Shown here piece after piece: positions 56,503-64,000 of a DNA stretch of 64,000 nt; within the stretch, counting starts at the first letter, position 1, and every line of letters starts with the position of its first letter. The notes beneath the pieces are model-generated. The model did not search any database and had not been told where the DNA came from. It saw only the letters and a program-made list of their open reading frames with translations. The translations under genes were made by a program, and so were the position numbers. Source of the DNA: Aureimonas jatrophae (lineage in GTDB: Bacteria; Pseudomonadota; Alphaproteobacteria; Rhizobiales; Rhizobiaceae); contig NZ_FNIT01000007.1 of assembly GCF_900104035.1 (NCBI RefSeq), positions 62,001 through 126,000 on the forward strand, written 5' to 3'.

Positions 56503-56709
56503 GTGACCAGACACCCGCACGATCAGACCAGACAGAAGCAGGAACGGGCCGTGCGCGAGCTTTCCGGAACGCTGACCAACCAGAGCCTGCAGGGCAAGGT
56601 GCGACAGGCCTTGAGCCATACGCACAGCTTCCGCACCGACGACGATCTGCCGGAGTTCCTGCGCTCCAAGCTCGACGAACTCGATCGCGTCACCACCAAA
56701 CGCCAATAG
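56503..56709 (+). CDS. Small hypothetical protein between hemE and hemJ, 68 aa
   Basis: GTG at 56503 with GGAGG 9 bp upstream. Hydrophilic, charged, no signal or membrane helix; starts VTRHPHDQTRQKQERAVREL, ends SKLDELDRVTTKRQ. Likely helical. No family recognised. The ribosome binding site and normal codon use support it. Confidence 0.6.
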   Translation: MTRHPHDQTRQKQERAVRELSGTLTNQSLQGKVRQALSHTHSFRTDDDLPEFLRSKLDELDRVTTKRQ

Positions 56710-56795
56710 CGCCCCCGGTCCCTTTGTCCGTCTTGCCGCCCGCTGCGGTTCTCGACTAGGGGCAGAGCTTCCCGTCTCCTTCGGAAGCGTTCCCG

Positions 56796-57323
56796 ATGTC
56801 CGCCACCTCACCCGCCGTCGCCAAGGATCGCTCGGTCCCGGTCGTCCTGCTTGCCGGCCTCGCGCTGGCGCTGGTTCTGTTCCTGTTCGTGCCCCTCGAG
56901 GCTCAGCTCTGGATCACCGCGCTGCACGTCGTGGCGGTGATCTCCTGGATGGCGGGCATGCTCTACCTGCCGCGCCTCTTCGTCTACCACACCGAGGCTG
57001 GCGCCGACGCGCCGGAGGCCCGCACCTTCACGGTGATGGAGCGCCGCCTGATGCGCGGCATCATCAACCCCGCCATGGTGCTGACCTGGGTCGCCGGGCT
57101 GTGGCTCGCGTCCCAGGTCTACGGCTTCCAGGGCGGCTGGCTGCACGCCAAGATCGCGCTCGTGGTGCTGATGACCGGGCTGCACGGCTACCTGTCGGCC
57201 TCGCGCAAGCGCTTCGAGCGCGGCGAGATCACCCGATCGTCGCGTCACTGGCGCATCGTCAACGAGGTACCCGCCGTTCTCATGGTGCTGATCGTGATCC
57301 TGGTGATCGTGAAGCCGTTCTGA
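56796..57323 (+). CDS. hemJ: Protoporphyrinogen IX oxidase HemJ
   Basis: 175 aa. Four to five helices with the conserved family core ALHVVAVISWMAGMLYLPRL, FVYHTEAG, RRLMRGIINPAMVLTWVAGL, WLHAKIALVVLMTGLHGYLS and RHWRIVNEVPAVLMVLI. Catalyses oxidation of protoporphyrinogen IX in the membrane. The hemE-hemJ-rho neighbourhood is conserved in Hyphomicrobiales. Confidence 0.95.
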   Translation: MSATSPAVAKDRSVPVVLLAGLALALVLFLFVPLEAQLWITALHVVAVISWMAGMLYLPRLFVYHTEAGADAPEARTFTVMERRLMRGIINPAMVLTWVAGLWLASQVYGFQGGWLHAKIALVVLMTGLHGYLSASRKRFERGEITRSSRHWRIVNEVPAVLMVLIVILVIVKPF

Positions 57324-57416
57324 CGCTTGCGCTGGACTTCGGGCGGGGATGGGCGATCTTCTGGCCCATGCCGCCCGGAGGCGGCGTCCCTCCCGTTCTT
57401 CGCTCCGGAGTTCCCG

Positions 57417-57959
57417 ATGCCGTCGTCCCAGCCCAAGCGTCCCGTATGTCTCGTGGTGATGGGACCCTCCGGCGTCGGCAAGACCACGATCGCCAAGCTC
57501 CTGTCGCAGCAACTCGGATGGCACTTCGCCGAGGCCGACGACTTCCATCCCGCCGCCAACGTCGAGAAGATGCGCGCCGGCGTGCCGCTCACCGACGAGG
57601 ACCGCTGGCCCTGGCTGCGCCTCATGCGCGACTGGATCACCGAGCAGGCCGCCTCGGGCGAGAACTGCGTCGTGACCTGCTCCGCCCTGAAGCGCCGCTA
57701 CCGCGACATCCTGCGCGAGGCAGAGGCGCAGGTGCGCTTCGTGGAACTGTCCGGCACGCCCGACCTCGTGGGCCAGCGCATCGCCGGTCGCTCCCACGCC
57801 TACATGCCCGCCTCGCTTCTCACCTCGCAGTACGCGACGCTCGAGCCGCTGGCGGCCGACGAGGACGGCGTTCAGGCCTCCGTGGAGCGCGCCCCCGACG
57901 ACATCGTCGCCGACGCGCTTCGCCGCCTCGAGATCCACCCCGCCGGCGCGCGCGTCTGA
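57417..57959 (+). CDS. gntK: Gluconokinase (GntK/thermoresistant type)
   Basis: 180 aa from the ATG at 57417 (GGAG upstream). P-loop VVMGPSGVGKTTIAKLL (residues 14-30), then AEADDFHPAANVEKMRAGVP, LTDEDRWPWLRLMRDW and ACSALKRRYRDIL-like VTCSALKRRYRDILRE. Phosphorylates D-gluconate to 6-phosphogluconate. No gluconate transporter or regulator is adjacent; the exported gluconolactonase-like protein at 1199 is far away. Confidence 0.95.
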   Translation: MPSSQPKRPVCLVVMGPSGVGKTTIAKLLSQQLGWHFAEADDFHPAANVEKMRAGVPLTDEDRWPWLRLMRDWITEQAASGENCVVTCSALKRRYRDILREAEAQVRFVELSGTPDLVGQRIAGRSHAYMPASLLTSQYATLEPLAADEDGVQASVERAPDDIVADALRRLEIHPAGARV

Positions 57960-57979
57960 GGCAGCGGGACGGCGCGGAT

Positions 57980-58187
57980 CAAGACGGGGCTCCGCCCTCG
58001 ACCCGGCAGGGGAATGATTCCCCTGCACCCCCTTCTCCCGACGAGTGTTCCAGCCTGCGGAGGGCCGGCGGCCTTCCGCAGGCTGGAAAAGTGTCCAAGA
58101 GGAATGAAGGGTCTGGGAAGTCATTCCCGGACGGGTCCGTTAGGACGGGCGAGACCCGTGGCTCGCCCTGGAGGGGCGGTAGCCCCG
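57980..58187 (+). repeat. Multi-hairpin intergenic repeat, copy B
   Basis: 208 bp. The first 32 bp (57980-58011) are identical to copy A. Hairpins: 58007-58025 (9-bp arms), the long stem 58048-58066 with 58070-58088 (19 pairs, one G-T, 3-nt loop), 58111-58132 (9 bp, one G-T), GGGCGAG with CTCGCCC (58147-58168; extra in this copy), and GGGGC-GGTA-GCCCC (58173-58186). Arms of the second and long hairpins differ from copy A yet remain complementary. It lies in the rho leader region, same strand as copy A. Confidence 0.85.
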
Positions 58188-58219
58188 CCACGGCCCGCAA
58201 GGGCCCCGCGCGCCGCCGC

Positions 58220-58248
58220 TTGCGCCGCGGCGCGGCTGCGGCTATATG
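58220..58248 (+). promoter_or_regulatory. Predicted rho promoter
   Basis: TTGCGC (58220-58225), 17-bp spacer, TATATG (58243-58248). The -10 is the same as in the Tim44 promoter. Leaves a leader of about 165-170 nt to the ATG at 58423, compatible with rho autoregulation by attenuation, which is known for E. coli rho but not shown here. Confidence 0.55.
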
Positions 58249-58422
58249 TCGGGGCGTATCCCGCCTTTCGGCTGGGGTCTGGTCCGGCCTTGCGCTGCGA
58301 CCGCCCGGCCACCTTCATCGCAGCCGTCTGACGCGTTCGTACCGGCCCGATTGCTTTCCCGCTGACATGTCCCTGTTTCGCGCTGTCTCCTCCTCGCGCG
58401 GACGATGGGTTGGAGTATCCGA

Positions 58423-59688
<1,266 letters not shown>

Positions 59689-59746
59689 TCCCTCGCCCCT
59701 CGGCCTCGGCGCGCCATGTCTGGCGCAACGGGATCGGGGTTTGGGC

Positions 59747-60430
59747 ATGGACGAGACGAGACATGACGGCGAGGGGCTGACGCTTCTCGCCGTTCTGCGT
59801 TCGGGGGGGCGCTACGACGCCTCGTGGATGGAGCGGCTGGCGCGGGGCGCGCGGGCGCATATCCGCGGTCTTGGCCGCATCCGCTGCCTCACCGACCTCG
59901 ACATGGCCGTGGAGGGCGTGGAAACCGTTGTGCTGCGGCACGACTGGCCGCGCTGGTGGGCGAAGTTCGAGGCCTTCCGGCCGGGTCTCACGACCGGCAC
60001 GACGCTGCTCTGCGACCTCGACACCGTGTTCGCGGGCGACGCCTCGGCCCTCGCCGAGCCGGGTCTCGCCGCGATGGAGGACCATTTCCTGAAGGGCCGT
60101 GTGTCGAGTGCGCTCCTGCGCTGGCAGGGCGACGAGCTCGCCTTCCTGTACGAGCGCTTCGCCGCCGACCCGATGCGCTGGATGGAGCCGGGCTCCTGCG
60201 GGCCGGTGCCGAACTCGGTCCACGGCGACCAGGTGGTGATCGACCATTGGCTGCGCGAGCGCGGCCTCGTGCCGGACTTCCTGCAGACGCGCTACCCCAG
60301 GCTTCTCGACTTCTACGATCCCGCAAAAAGCGATCCCGGCCCGGTCGTGATCTTCATCGGCGACAGCAAGCCCGACAACGCGGTTGGGCCCGTCGCGCGG
60401 CTGTGGGCGGGCGAGGCGGTGGCGGCATGA
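59747..60430 (+). CDS. Hypothetical protein, glycosyltransferase-like (GT-A-type DxD)
   Basis: 227 aa from the ATG at 59747 (a TTG two codons earlier is less likely). TTLLCDLDTVFAGDASAL looks like the DxD metal site of a nucleotide-sugar transferase, and PNSVHGDQVVIDHWLRERGL like the acceptor-side region. The small proteins of this type are annotated as hypothetical or glycosyltransferase in rhizobia. No membrane helix. It overlaps the YbaK-type gene by 4 bp. Function uncertain. Confidence 0.72.
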   Translation: MDETRHDGEGLTLLAVLRSGGRYDASWMERLARGARAHIRGLGRIRCLTDLDMAVEGVETVVLRHDWPRWWAKFEAFRPGLTTGTTLLCDLDTVFAGDASALAEPGLAAMEDHFLKGRVSSALLRWQGDELAFLYERFAADPMRWMEPGSCGPVPNSVHGDQVVIDHWLRERGLVPDFLQTRYPRLLDFYDPAKSDPGPVVIFIGDSKPDNAVGPVARLWAGEAVAA

Positions 60431-60915
60431 GCGGCGAGCCCGAAGACCTGCCCGACGCCGTGCGCCGCGTCGAGATCGCCGCCCTGTCGCGCACCCTGCC
60501 GTTTCGCGTCGTTCGCACCGCCACGATCGCCCGCACGGCGGAGGAGGCGGCCGAGGCCGTCAACGTCGAGGTCGGCCAGATCGTGAAAAGCCTCGTGTTC
60601 CGCGCAAGCGAGACCGACCGCGCGGTGCTGCTGCTCGTGTCGGGCGCGAACCGGGTGGATACCAAGAAGCTCGCCGCGCTTCTTGGCGAGCCGGTGGAGC
60701 GCCCCGACGCCGACTTCGTGCGCGAGCGCACGGGCTTTGCGATCGGCGGCGTCGCGCCCTTGGGCTCCACCCATCCCCTGCCCGTCTACATGGACCGGAC
60801 GCTCATGGGCTTCGACGTCGTCTGGGCGGCGGCCGGCACGCCGTTCCACGTCTTCGAGACCGTGCCCGACGCCTTGCGCATCGCGACCGACGCCGATGTC
60901 GTCGCCTTGAGCTGA
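60427..60915 (+). CDS. YbaK/EbsC family aminoacyl-tRNA editing protein
   Basis: 162 aa from the ATG at 60427. YbaK/ProX fold: EEAAEAVNVEVGQIVKSLVF (catalytic Lys-Ser), LLLVSGANRVDTKKLAALLG, GFAIGGVAPLGSTHPLPVYM and MDRTLMGFDVVWAAAGTPFH. Such proteins deacylate mischarged Cys-tRNA(Pro) or Ala-tRNA. Translationally coupled to the gene before it. Confidence 0.93.
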   Translation: MSGEPEDLPDAVRRVEIAALSRTLPFRVVRTATIARTAEEAAEAVNVEVGQIVKSLVFRASETDRAVLLLVSGANRVDTKKLAALLGEPVERPDADFVRERTGFAIGGVAPLGSTHPLPVYMDRTLMGFDVVWAAAGTPFHVFETVPDALRIATDADVVALS

Positions 60916-61119
60916 GCCGTGCTAGGAGACTGTTTCTGAAGTCCCCGCGGAGGATCGGCGAGGGATCTCGGTCGCTCCACGAGGCGCCGAACGCAGCGGA
61001 TGCCGGCGGCATCTGTGAGGCTCGGCAACGAGGTGGACGGCGGAGAGACCCGGCGAGCCGACCCGGTGGGCTTTTGAAATGGTCTCTAACGGGGCCCGGA
61101 CCTGTTCGAAAGCGCCCCG

Positions 61120-61542
61120 ATGCTCCTTCAGCCCGACTGCCGCGTCGTGATCGACGAGACGCCCTTTCCCGCCCGCTTCACGCCCGAGCGCGCGCCGCGA
61201 ACGGTCGCCGCGATGCGCGCGGTGCTCCCCTATCGGGAGCGCGTCATCCACGTGCGCTGGTCGGGCGAGGCGGTGTGGATCCCGCTCGGCGCGCACGACT
61301 TCGGCCTCGGCTACGAGGACGCCACCTCCCACCCGGCGCCCGGCGAGATGATCCTCTACCCCGGCGGCGTGTCGGAGACCGAAATCCTGCTCGGCTACGG
61401 CGCGGTCAGCTTCGCCTCCAAGGCCGGCCCGCTCGCGGGCAACCCGTTCCTGCGCATCCTCGGCGACCTTGACACGCTCGCGGCGCTCGGGCGCGAGACC
61501 CTGCAGACGGGCGCCAAGGCGATCCGCATCGAGGCGCCGTGA
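61120..61542 (+). CDS. DUF3830 family protein (cyclophilin-like fold)
   Basis: 140 aa. The conserved core is FTPERAPRTVAAMRAVLPYR, VIHVRWSGEAVWIPLG and PGEMILYPGGVSETEILLGY, GAVSFASKAGPLAGNPFL, matching DUF3830. Fold is believed to be cyclophilin-like; function unknown. It overlaps mnmE by 4 bp (GTGA), so probably co-translated. Confidence 0.87.
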   Translation: MLLQPDCRVVIDETPFPARFTPERAPRTVAAMRAVLPYRERVIHVRWSGEAVWIPLGAHDFGLGYEDATSHPAPGEMILYPGGVSETEILLGYGAVSFASKAGPLAGNPFLRILGDLDTLAALGRETLQTGAKAIRIEAP

Positions 61543-62837
61543 CGTTGGACGACACGATCGCGGCGCTCTCGTCGGGTCCGCTTCCCGCCGGCATCGCCGT
61601 TCTGCGCCTGTCGGGCGGGCGCGTGCGCGCGGCGCTGGAGCAACTGGCGGGCGGGGTGCCCGAGGCGCGCCGGGCGACCCTGCGCACCTTTCGCGACGTT
61701 GCGGGCGAGCCGATCGATCGCGGTCTCCTTTTGTTCTTTCCCGGTCCCACGAGCGTCACGGGCGAGGACCTGGCCGAGTTCCACCTCCATGGCGGGCGTG
61801 CCGTGGTGGCTGCCATGCTGAGTGCCCTGACGGCGCTGCCGGATATCCGTCTGGCGGAAGCCGGCGAGTTCACGCGCCGCGCCTTTGCGAACGGGCGTAT
61901 CGACCTGACGGAAGCCGAGGGGCTTGCCGATCTCCTGGCCGCCGAGACCGAGACGCAGCGCCGCCGCGCCTTCCGGCAGAGTGCGGGCGAGTTCCGCGAT
62001 CTGGCGGAAGGCTGGGCCCGCCGCCTCTTGCGCGCCCGCGCCCTGATCGAGGCCGAGTTCGACTTCTCCGACGAGGGGGATGTCGGCGAAAGCGCGGCGC
62101 GGGGCGTCCGGTCCGAGGTGGAGGCGTTGCGCGTCGACATCGAAAGGCGTCTCAGGGGCGCGCGGCGCGGCGAGATCGGGCGCGAGGGGTTTCGCGTGGC
62201 GATCGCCGGCGCGCCCAACGCCGGCAAGTCGAGCCTTCTGAATGCGCTCAGCGCGCGCGAGGCGGCGATCGTCTCACCGGAAGCGGGCACGACGCGCGAT
62301 CTGGTGGAGGTGCGTCTCGATCTCGGCGGCGCCGTCGTGATCCTCACCGACACGGCCGGCCTGCGCGAGACCGACGGCCTGGTGGAGCGCATCGGCATCG
62401 AGCGGGCACGCGCGGCGATCGGCGAGGCCGATCTCGTCCTGTCGCTGGCCGAGCCCGGCCACGCCTTCGAGGCATTGGATACGCAGGCTCCGGTCTGGCC
62501 CCTGCGCACCAAGGCGGATCTGGCTCTCCCGCATGGCGAACCCGCGCTGTCGACCGCCACCGGCCTTGGGCTCGACACGCTTCTCGAACGGATCTCGAAC
62601 GCTGCGCGCGAGGCGGCGGGCGACCCCGCCGAGGTCGTGCCGACGCGCGAGCGCCACCGCCTCGTGCTCGCCGAAACCGCCGCGATCCTCGCCGCCTACG
62701 ATCCCGAGCACCAGCCGCCCGAGGTCGCCGCCGAGACGCTGCGGCTCGCCGCCGATCGGCTTGGCAGCTTGACGGGTCGCACCGGCGTCGAGGATCTCCT
62801 CGGCGTCATCTTCTCGGAATTCTGCGTCGGCAAATGA
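61539..62837 (+). CDS. mnmE: tRNA uridine-5-carboxymethylaminomethyl(34) synthesis GTPase MnmE
   Basis: 432 aa from a GTG at 61539. N-terminal tetrahydrofolate-binding part (GIAVLRLSGGRV, VTGEDLAEFHLHGGRAVV, AEAGEFTRRAFANGRIDLTE), G domain with G1 GAPNAGKS (224-231) and G3 DTAG (271-274), and the C-terminal CVGK with Cys429 that is essential in E. coli MnmE. Works with MnmG on U34 of tRNA. The G4 (NKxD) motif is LRTKADLAL, with TKAD in place of NKxD. Confidence 0.97.
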   Translation: MTLDDTIAALSSGPLPAGIAVLRLSGGRVRAALEQLAGGVPEARRATLRTFRDVAGEPIDRGLLLFFPGPTSVTGEDLAEFHLHGGRAVVAAMLSALTALPDIRLAEAGEFTRRAFANGRIDLTEAEGLADLLAAETETQRRRAFRQSAGEFRDLAEGWARRLLRARALIEAEFDFSDEGDVGESAARGVRSEVEALRVDIERRLRGARRGEIGREGFRVAIAGAPNAGKSSLLNALSAREAAIVSPEAGTTRDLVEVRLDLGGAVVILTDTAGLRETDGLVERIGIERARAAIGEADLVLSLAEPGHAFEALDTQAPVWPLRTKADLALPHGEPALSTATGLGLDTLLERISNAAREAAGDPAEVVPTRERHRLVLAETAAILAAYDPEHQPPEVAAETLRLAADRLGSLTGRTGVEDLLGVIFSEFCVGK

Positions 62838-63376
62838 GCGAACATCTACCCATCCTCGTCCGTGCCGCCGAGCCCGCCGACGTCGCGCAGCTCACCGCCC
62901 TCATGAACCTGCCGGGCTACCGCCACGGAACGCTGCGCCTGCCCTTCGAGAGCGTGGACGCCGCCGGGAAGCGGATCTTCAACGGCAGCGCCGACATCAC
63001 CTCGCTGGTCGCCGAATGGGACGGGCGCATCGTCGGCAATCTCGGCCTGTGGCGACAGCAGGGTCGGCGCTCGCATGTCGGGCGCATCGGCATGGGCGTC
63101 CACGATGACTTCACCGGGCGCGGCATCGGCCGCCAGCTGCTCATGGCCGCGATCGAGGTCGCCGACGACTGGCTCGGCCTCCTGCGCCTCGAACTCTCGG
63201 TGAACGTCGACAACGCGCCCGCCATCCGCCTCTACGAGAGCTGCGGCTTCGAGACCGAAGGCTGCGAGCGTCGCTCGATCCTGCGCGCCGGCGAACTCGT
63301 CGACGCCTACACGATGGCGCGCCTGCGCGAGCCGCCCCGCCCAGGCATTCCGCAAAGCCGCACGCCGCTCGATTGA
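62834..63376 (+). CDS. GNAT family N-acetyltransferase
   Basis: 180 aa from the ATG at 62834, overlapping the mnmE stop by 4 bp. Acetyl-CoA site IGMGVHDDFTGRGIGRQLLM; VNVDNAPAIRLYESCGFETE is the typical C-terminal part. Related to PhnO/RimI-type acetyltransferases, substrate unknown. Its insertion between mnmE and mnmG is unusual: most relatives have them adjacent. Confidence 0.9.
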   Translation: MSEHLPILVRAAEPADVAQLTALMNLPGYRHGTLRLPFESVDAAGKRIFNGSADITSLVAEWDGRIVGNLGLWRQQGRRSHVGRIGMGVHDDFTGRGIGRQLLMAAIEVADDWLGLLRLELSVNVDNAPAIRLYESCGFETEGCERRSILRAGELVDAYTMARLREPPRPGIPQSRTPLD

Positions 63377-63409
63377 CACCGACGGCCCGCTGCGGCTTAA
63401 CCCCGTTCC

Positions 63410-64000
63410 ATGACACCGGACAATTCAGCTTCTCGCGCCGACGTCGTGGTGATCGGCGGCGGCCATGCGGGCGTGGAGGCGGCCTGCGCCGCGGCCCGCA
63501 CGGGCGCACGGACGATCCTTCTCACCCACCGCTTCGCCACCGTCGGCGCCATGAGCTGCAACCCGGCGATCGGCGGCATCGGCAAGGGTCACCTCGTTCG
63601 CGAGATCGATGCGCTCGGTGGCATCATGGGCGAGGCGGCCGACCGCGGCGGCATCCAGTTCCGCCTTCTCAACCGCTCCAAGGGTCCCGCCGTCCACGGT
63701 CCCCGCACGCAGGCCGACCGCAAGCTCTACCGCGCCGCCGTCCAGGCGGCGGTGCGCGCGCAGGCCGGCCTTGCGATCGTCGAGGGCGATGCCTTCGATC
63801 TCGTGCTGGGCGCGGACCACCGCGTCGAGGGTGTTGTTCTGGCCGATGGTCGGCGCATTGTTTGTGGCGCCGTCGTGGTCACCACCGGAACATTCCTGCG
63901 CGGCCTGATCCATATCGGCTCCGAAACGATCCCGGCAGGACGGGTCGATGAGGCGCCTTCGATCGGGCTGTCGCAAACCTTCGAGCGCCTGGGACTGCGC
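63410..64000 (+). CDS. mnmG: tRNA uridine-5-carboxymethylaminomethyl(34) synthesis enzyme MnmG, N-terminal part
   Basis: 197 codons from the ATG at 63410 to the window edge. FAD-binding [20 protein letters not shown] (GGGHAG at 16-21), [20 protein letters not shown] and [20 protein letters not shown] are diagnostic. Partner of MnmE. Downstream, outside the window, alphaproteobacteria usually carry rsmG-parA-parB, in line with the parS sites seen here. Confidence 0.97.
   Translation, partial: MTPDNSASRADVVVIGGGHAGVEAACAAARTGARTILLTHRFATVGAMSCNPAIGGIGKGHLVREIDALGGIMGEAADRGGIQFRLLNRSKGPAVHGPRTQADRKLYRAAVQAAVRAQAGLAIVEGDAFDLVLGADHRVEGVVLADGRRIVCGAVVVTTGTFLRGLIHIGSETIPAGRVDEAPSIGLSQTFERLGLR

Larger units (their letters stand above)
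57960..58422. other. gntK-rho intergenic region and rho leader
   Basis: 463 bp. The first half is hairpin repeat copy B (57980-58187). A promoter (58220-58248) and a leader of about 175 nt before rho follow. No gene seen. Confidence 0.6.

Overview
The window is very GC-rich and densely coded, with no rRNA, insertion sequence, prophage or CRISPR array. It reads as the chromosome of an alphaproteobacterium, most likely of the order Hyphomicrobiales (Rhizobiales). The evidence is the gene orders rpsA-cmk-(membrane protein)-aroA-FYDLN protein-tRNA-Ala, hisB-DUF2628-hisH-hisA-hisF-hisE-coaA, Smr-mltA-Tim44/fxsA-secB-dnaQ-coaE-aroE-maf, and hemE-hemJ-rho-mnmE-mnmG, together with a SYRFN-ending outer membrane beta-barrel and an IGPD-only HisB. 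I would not name a genus.

Layout. 1-3.8 kb: two exported beta-propeller proteins (the first cut by the window edge) diverge from an outer membrane protein. 4.3-7.4 kb: a three-gene secondary-metabolite operon (type III polyketide synthase, methyltransferase, FAD oxidoreductase). 7.7-11.4 kb: RNase D, small accessory genes and two related HTH regulators separated by palindromes. 11.6-17 kb: rpsA, cmk and aroA on the minus strand, the FYDLN protein, and tRNA-Ala(GGC). 17-21.6 kb: a glycosyltransferase, a nucleoside-binding protein, a potassium channel, an NnrU-like protein and hslV. 22-27.2 kb: the his operon, interrupted by a Uma2-type gene, then coaA. 27-36 kb: a chemoreceptor, a periplasmic glucan protein, a LuxR solo, hslU and a hybrid histidine kinase. 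36-46 kb: an MFS transporter, a glutamine amidotransferase, a racemase with a divergent Lrp regulator, and an RND efflux pair. 46-55 kb: cell-wall, membrane-maintenance, protein-export and replication genes, ending in maf. 55-64 kb: hemE, hemJ, gntK, rho and the mnmE/mnmG tRNA-modification block, all on the plus strand.

Chromosome organisation is the strongest whole-window signal. The 442-bp gap between maf (leftward) and hemE (rightward) has the position and features of the replication origin: DnaA-box-like words, a local AT-rich stretch, and all downstream genes pointing away from it. Four near-perfect parS (ParB-binding) sites lie at about 5, 15, 31 and 43 kb to its left, one of them inside secB. 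The window would therefore be the origin-proximal, partition-active part of the chromosome.

The least explained structure is an intergenic element of about 180-210 bp, present twice (upstream of hisB and of rho). Its flanks are almost identical, but its long central stems differ in sequence and still pair almost perfectly. That covariation points to a structured RNA or hairpin repeat family I do not recognise. The type III polyketide synthase operon is the best candidate for uncharacterised chemistry. All functions come from reading sequence motifs and gene order; no database search was run.
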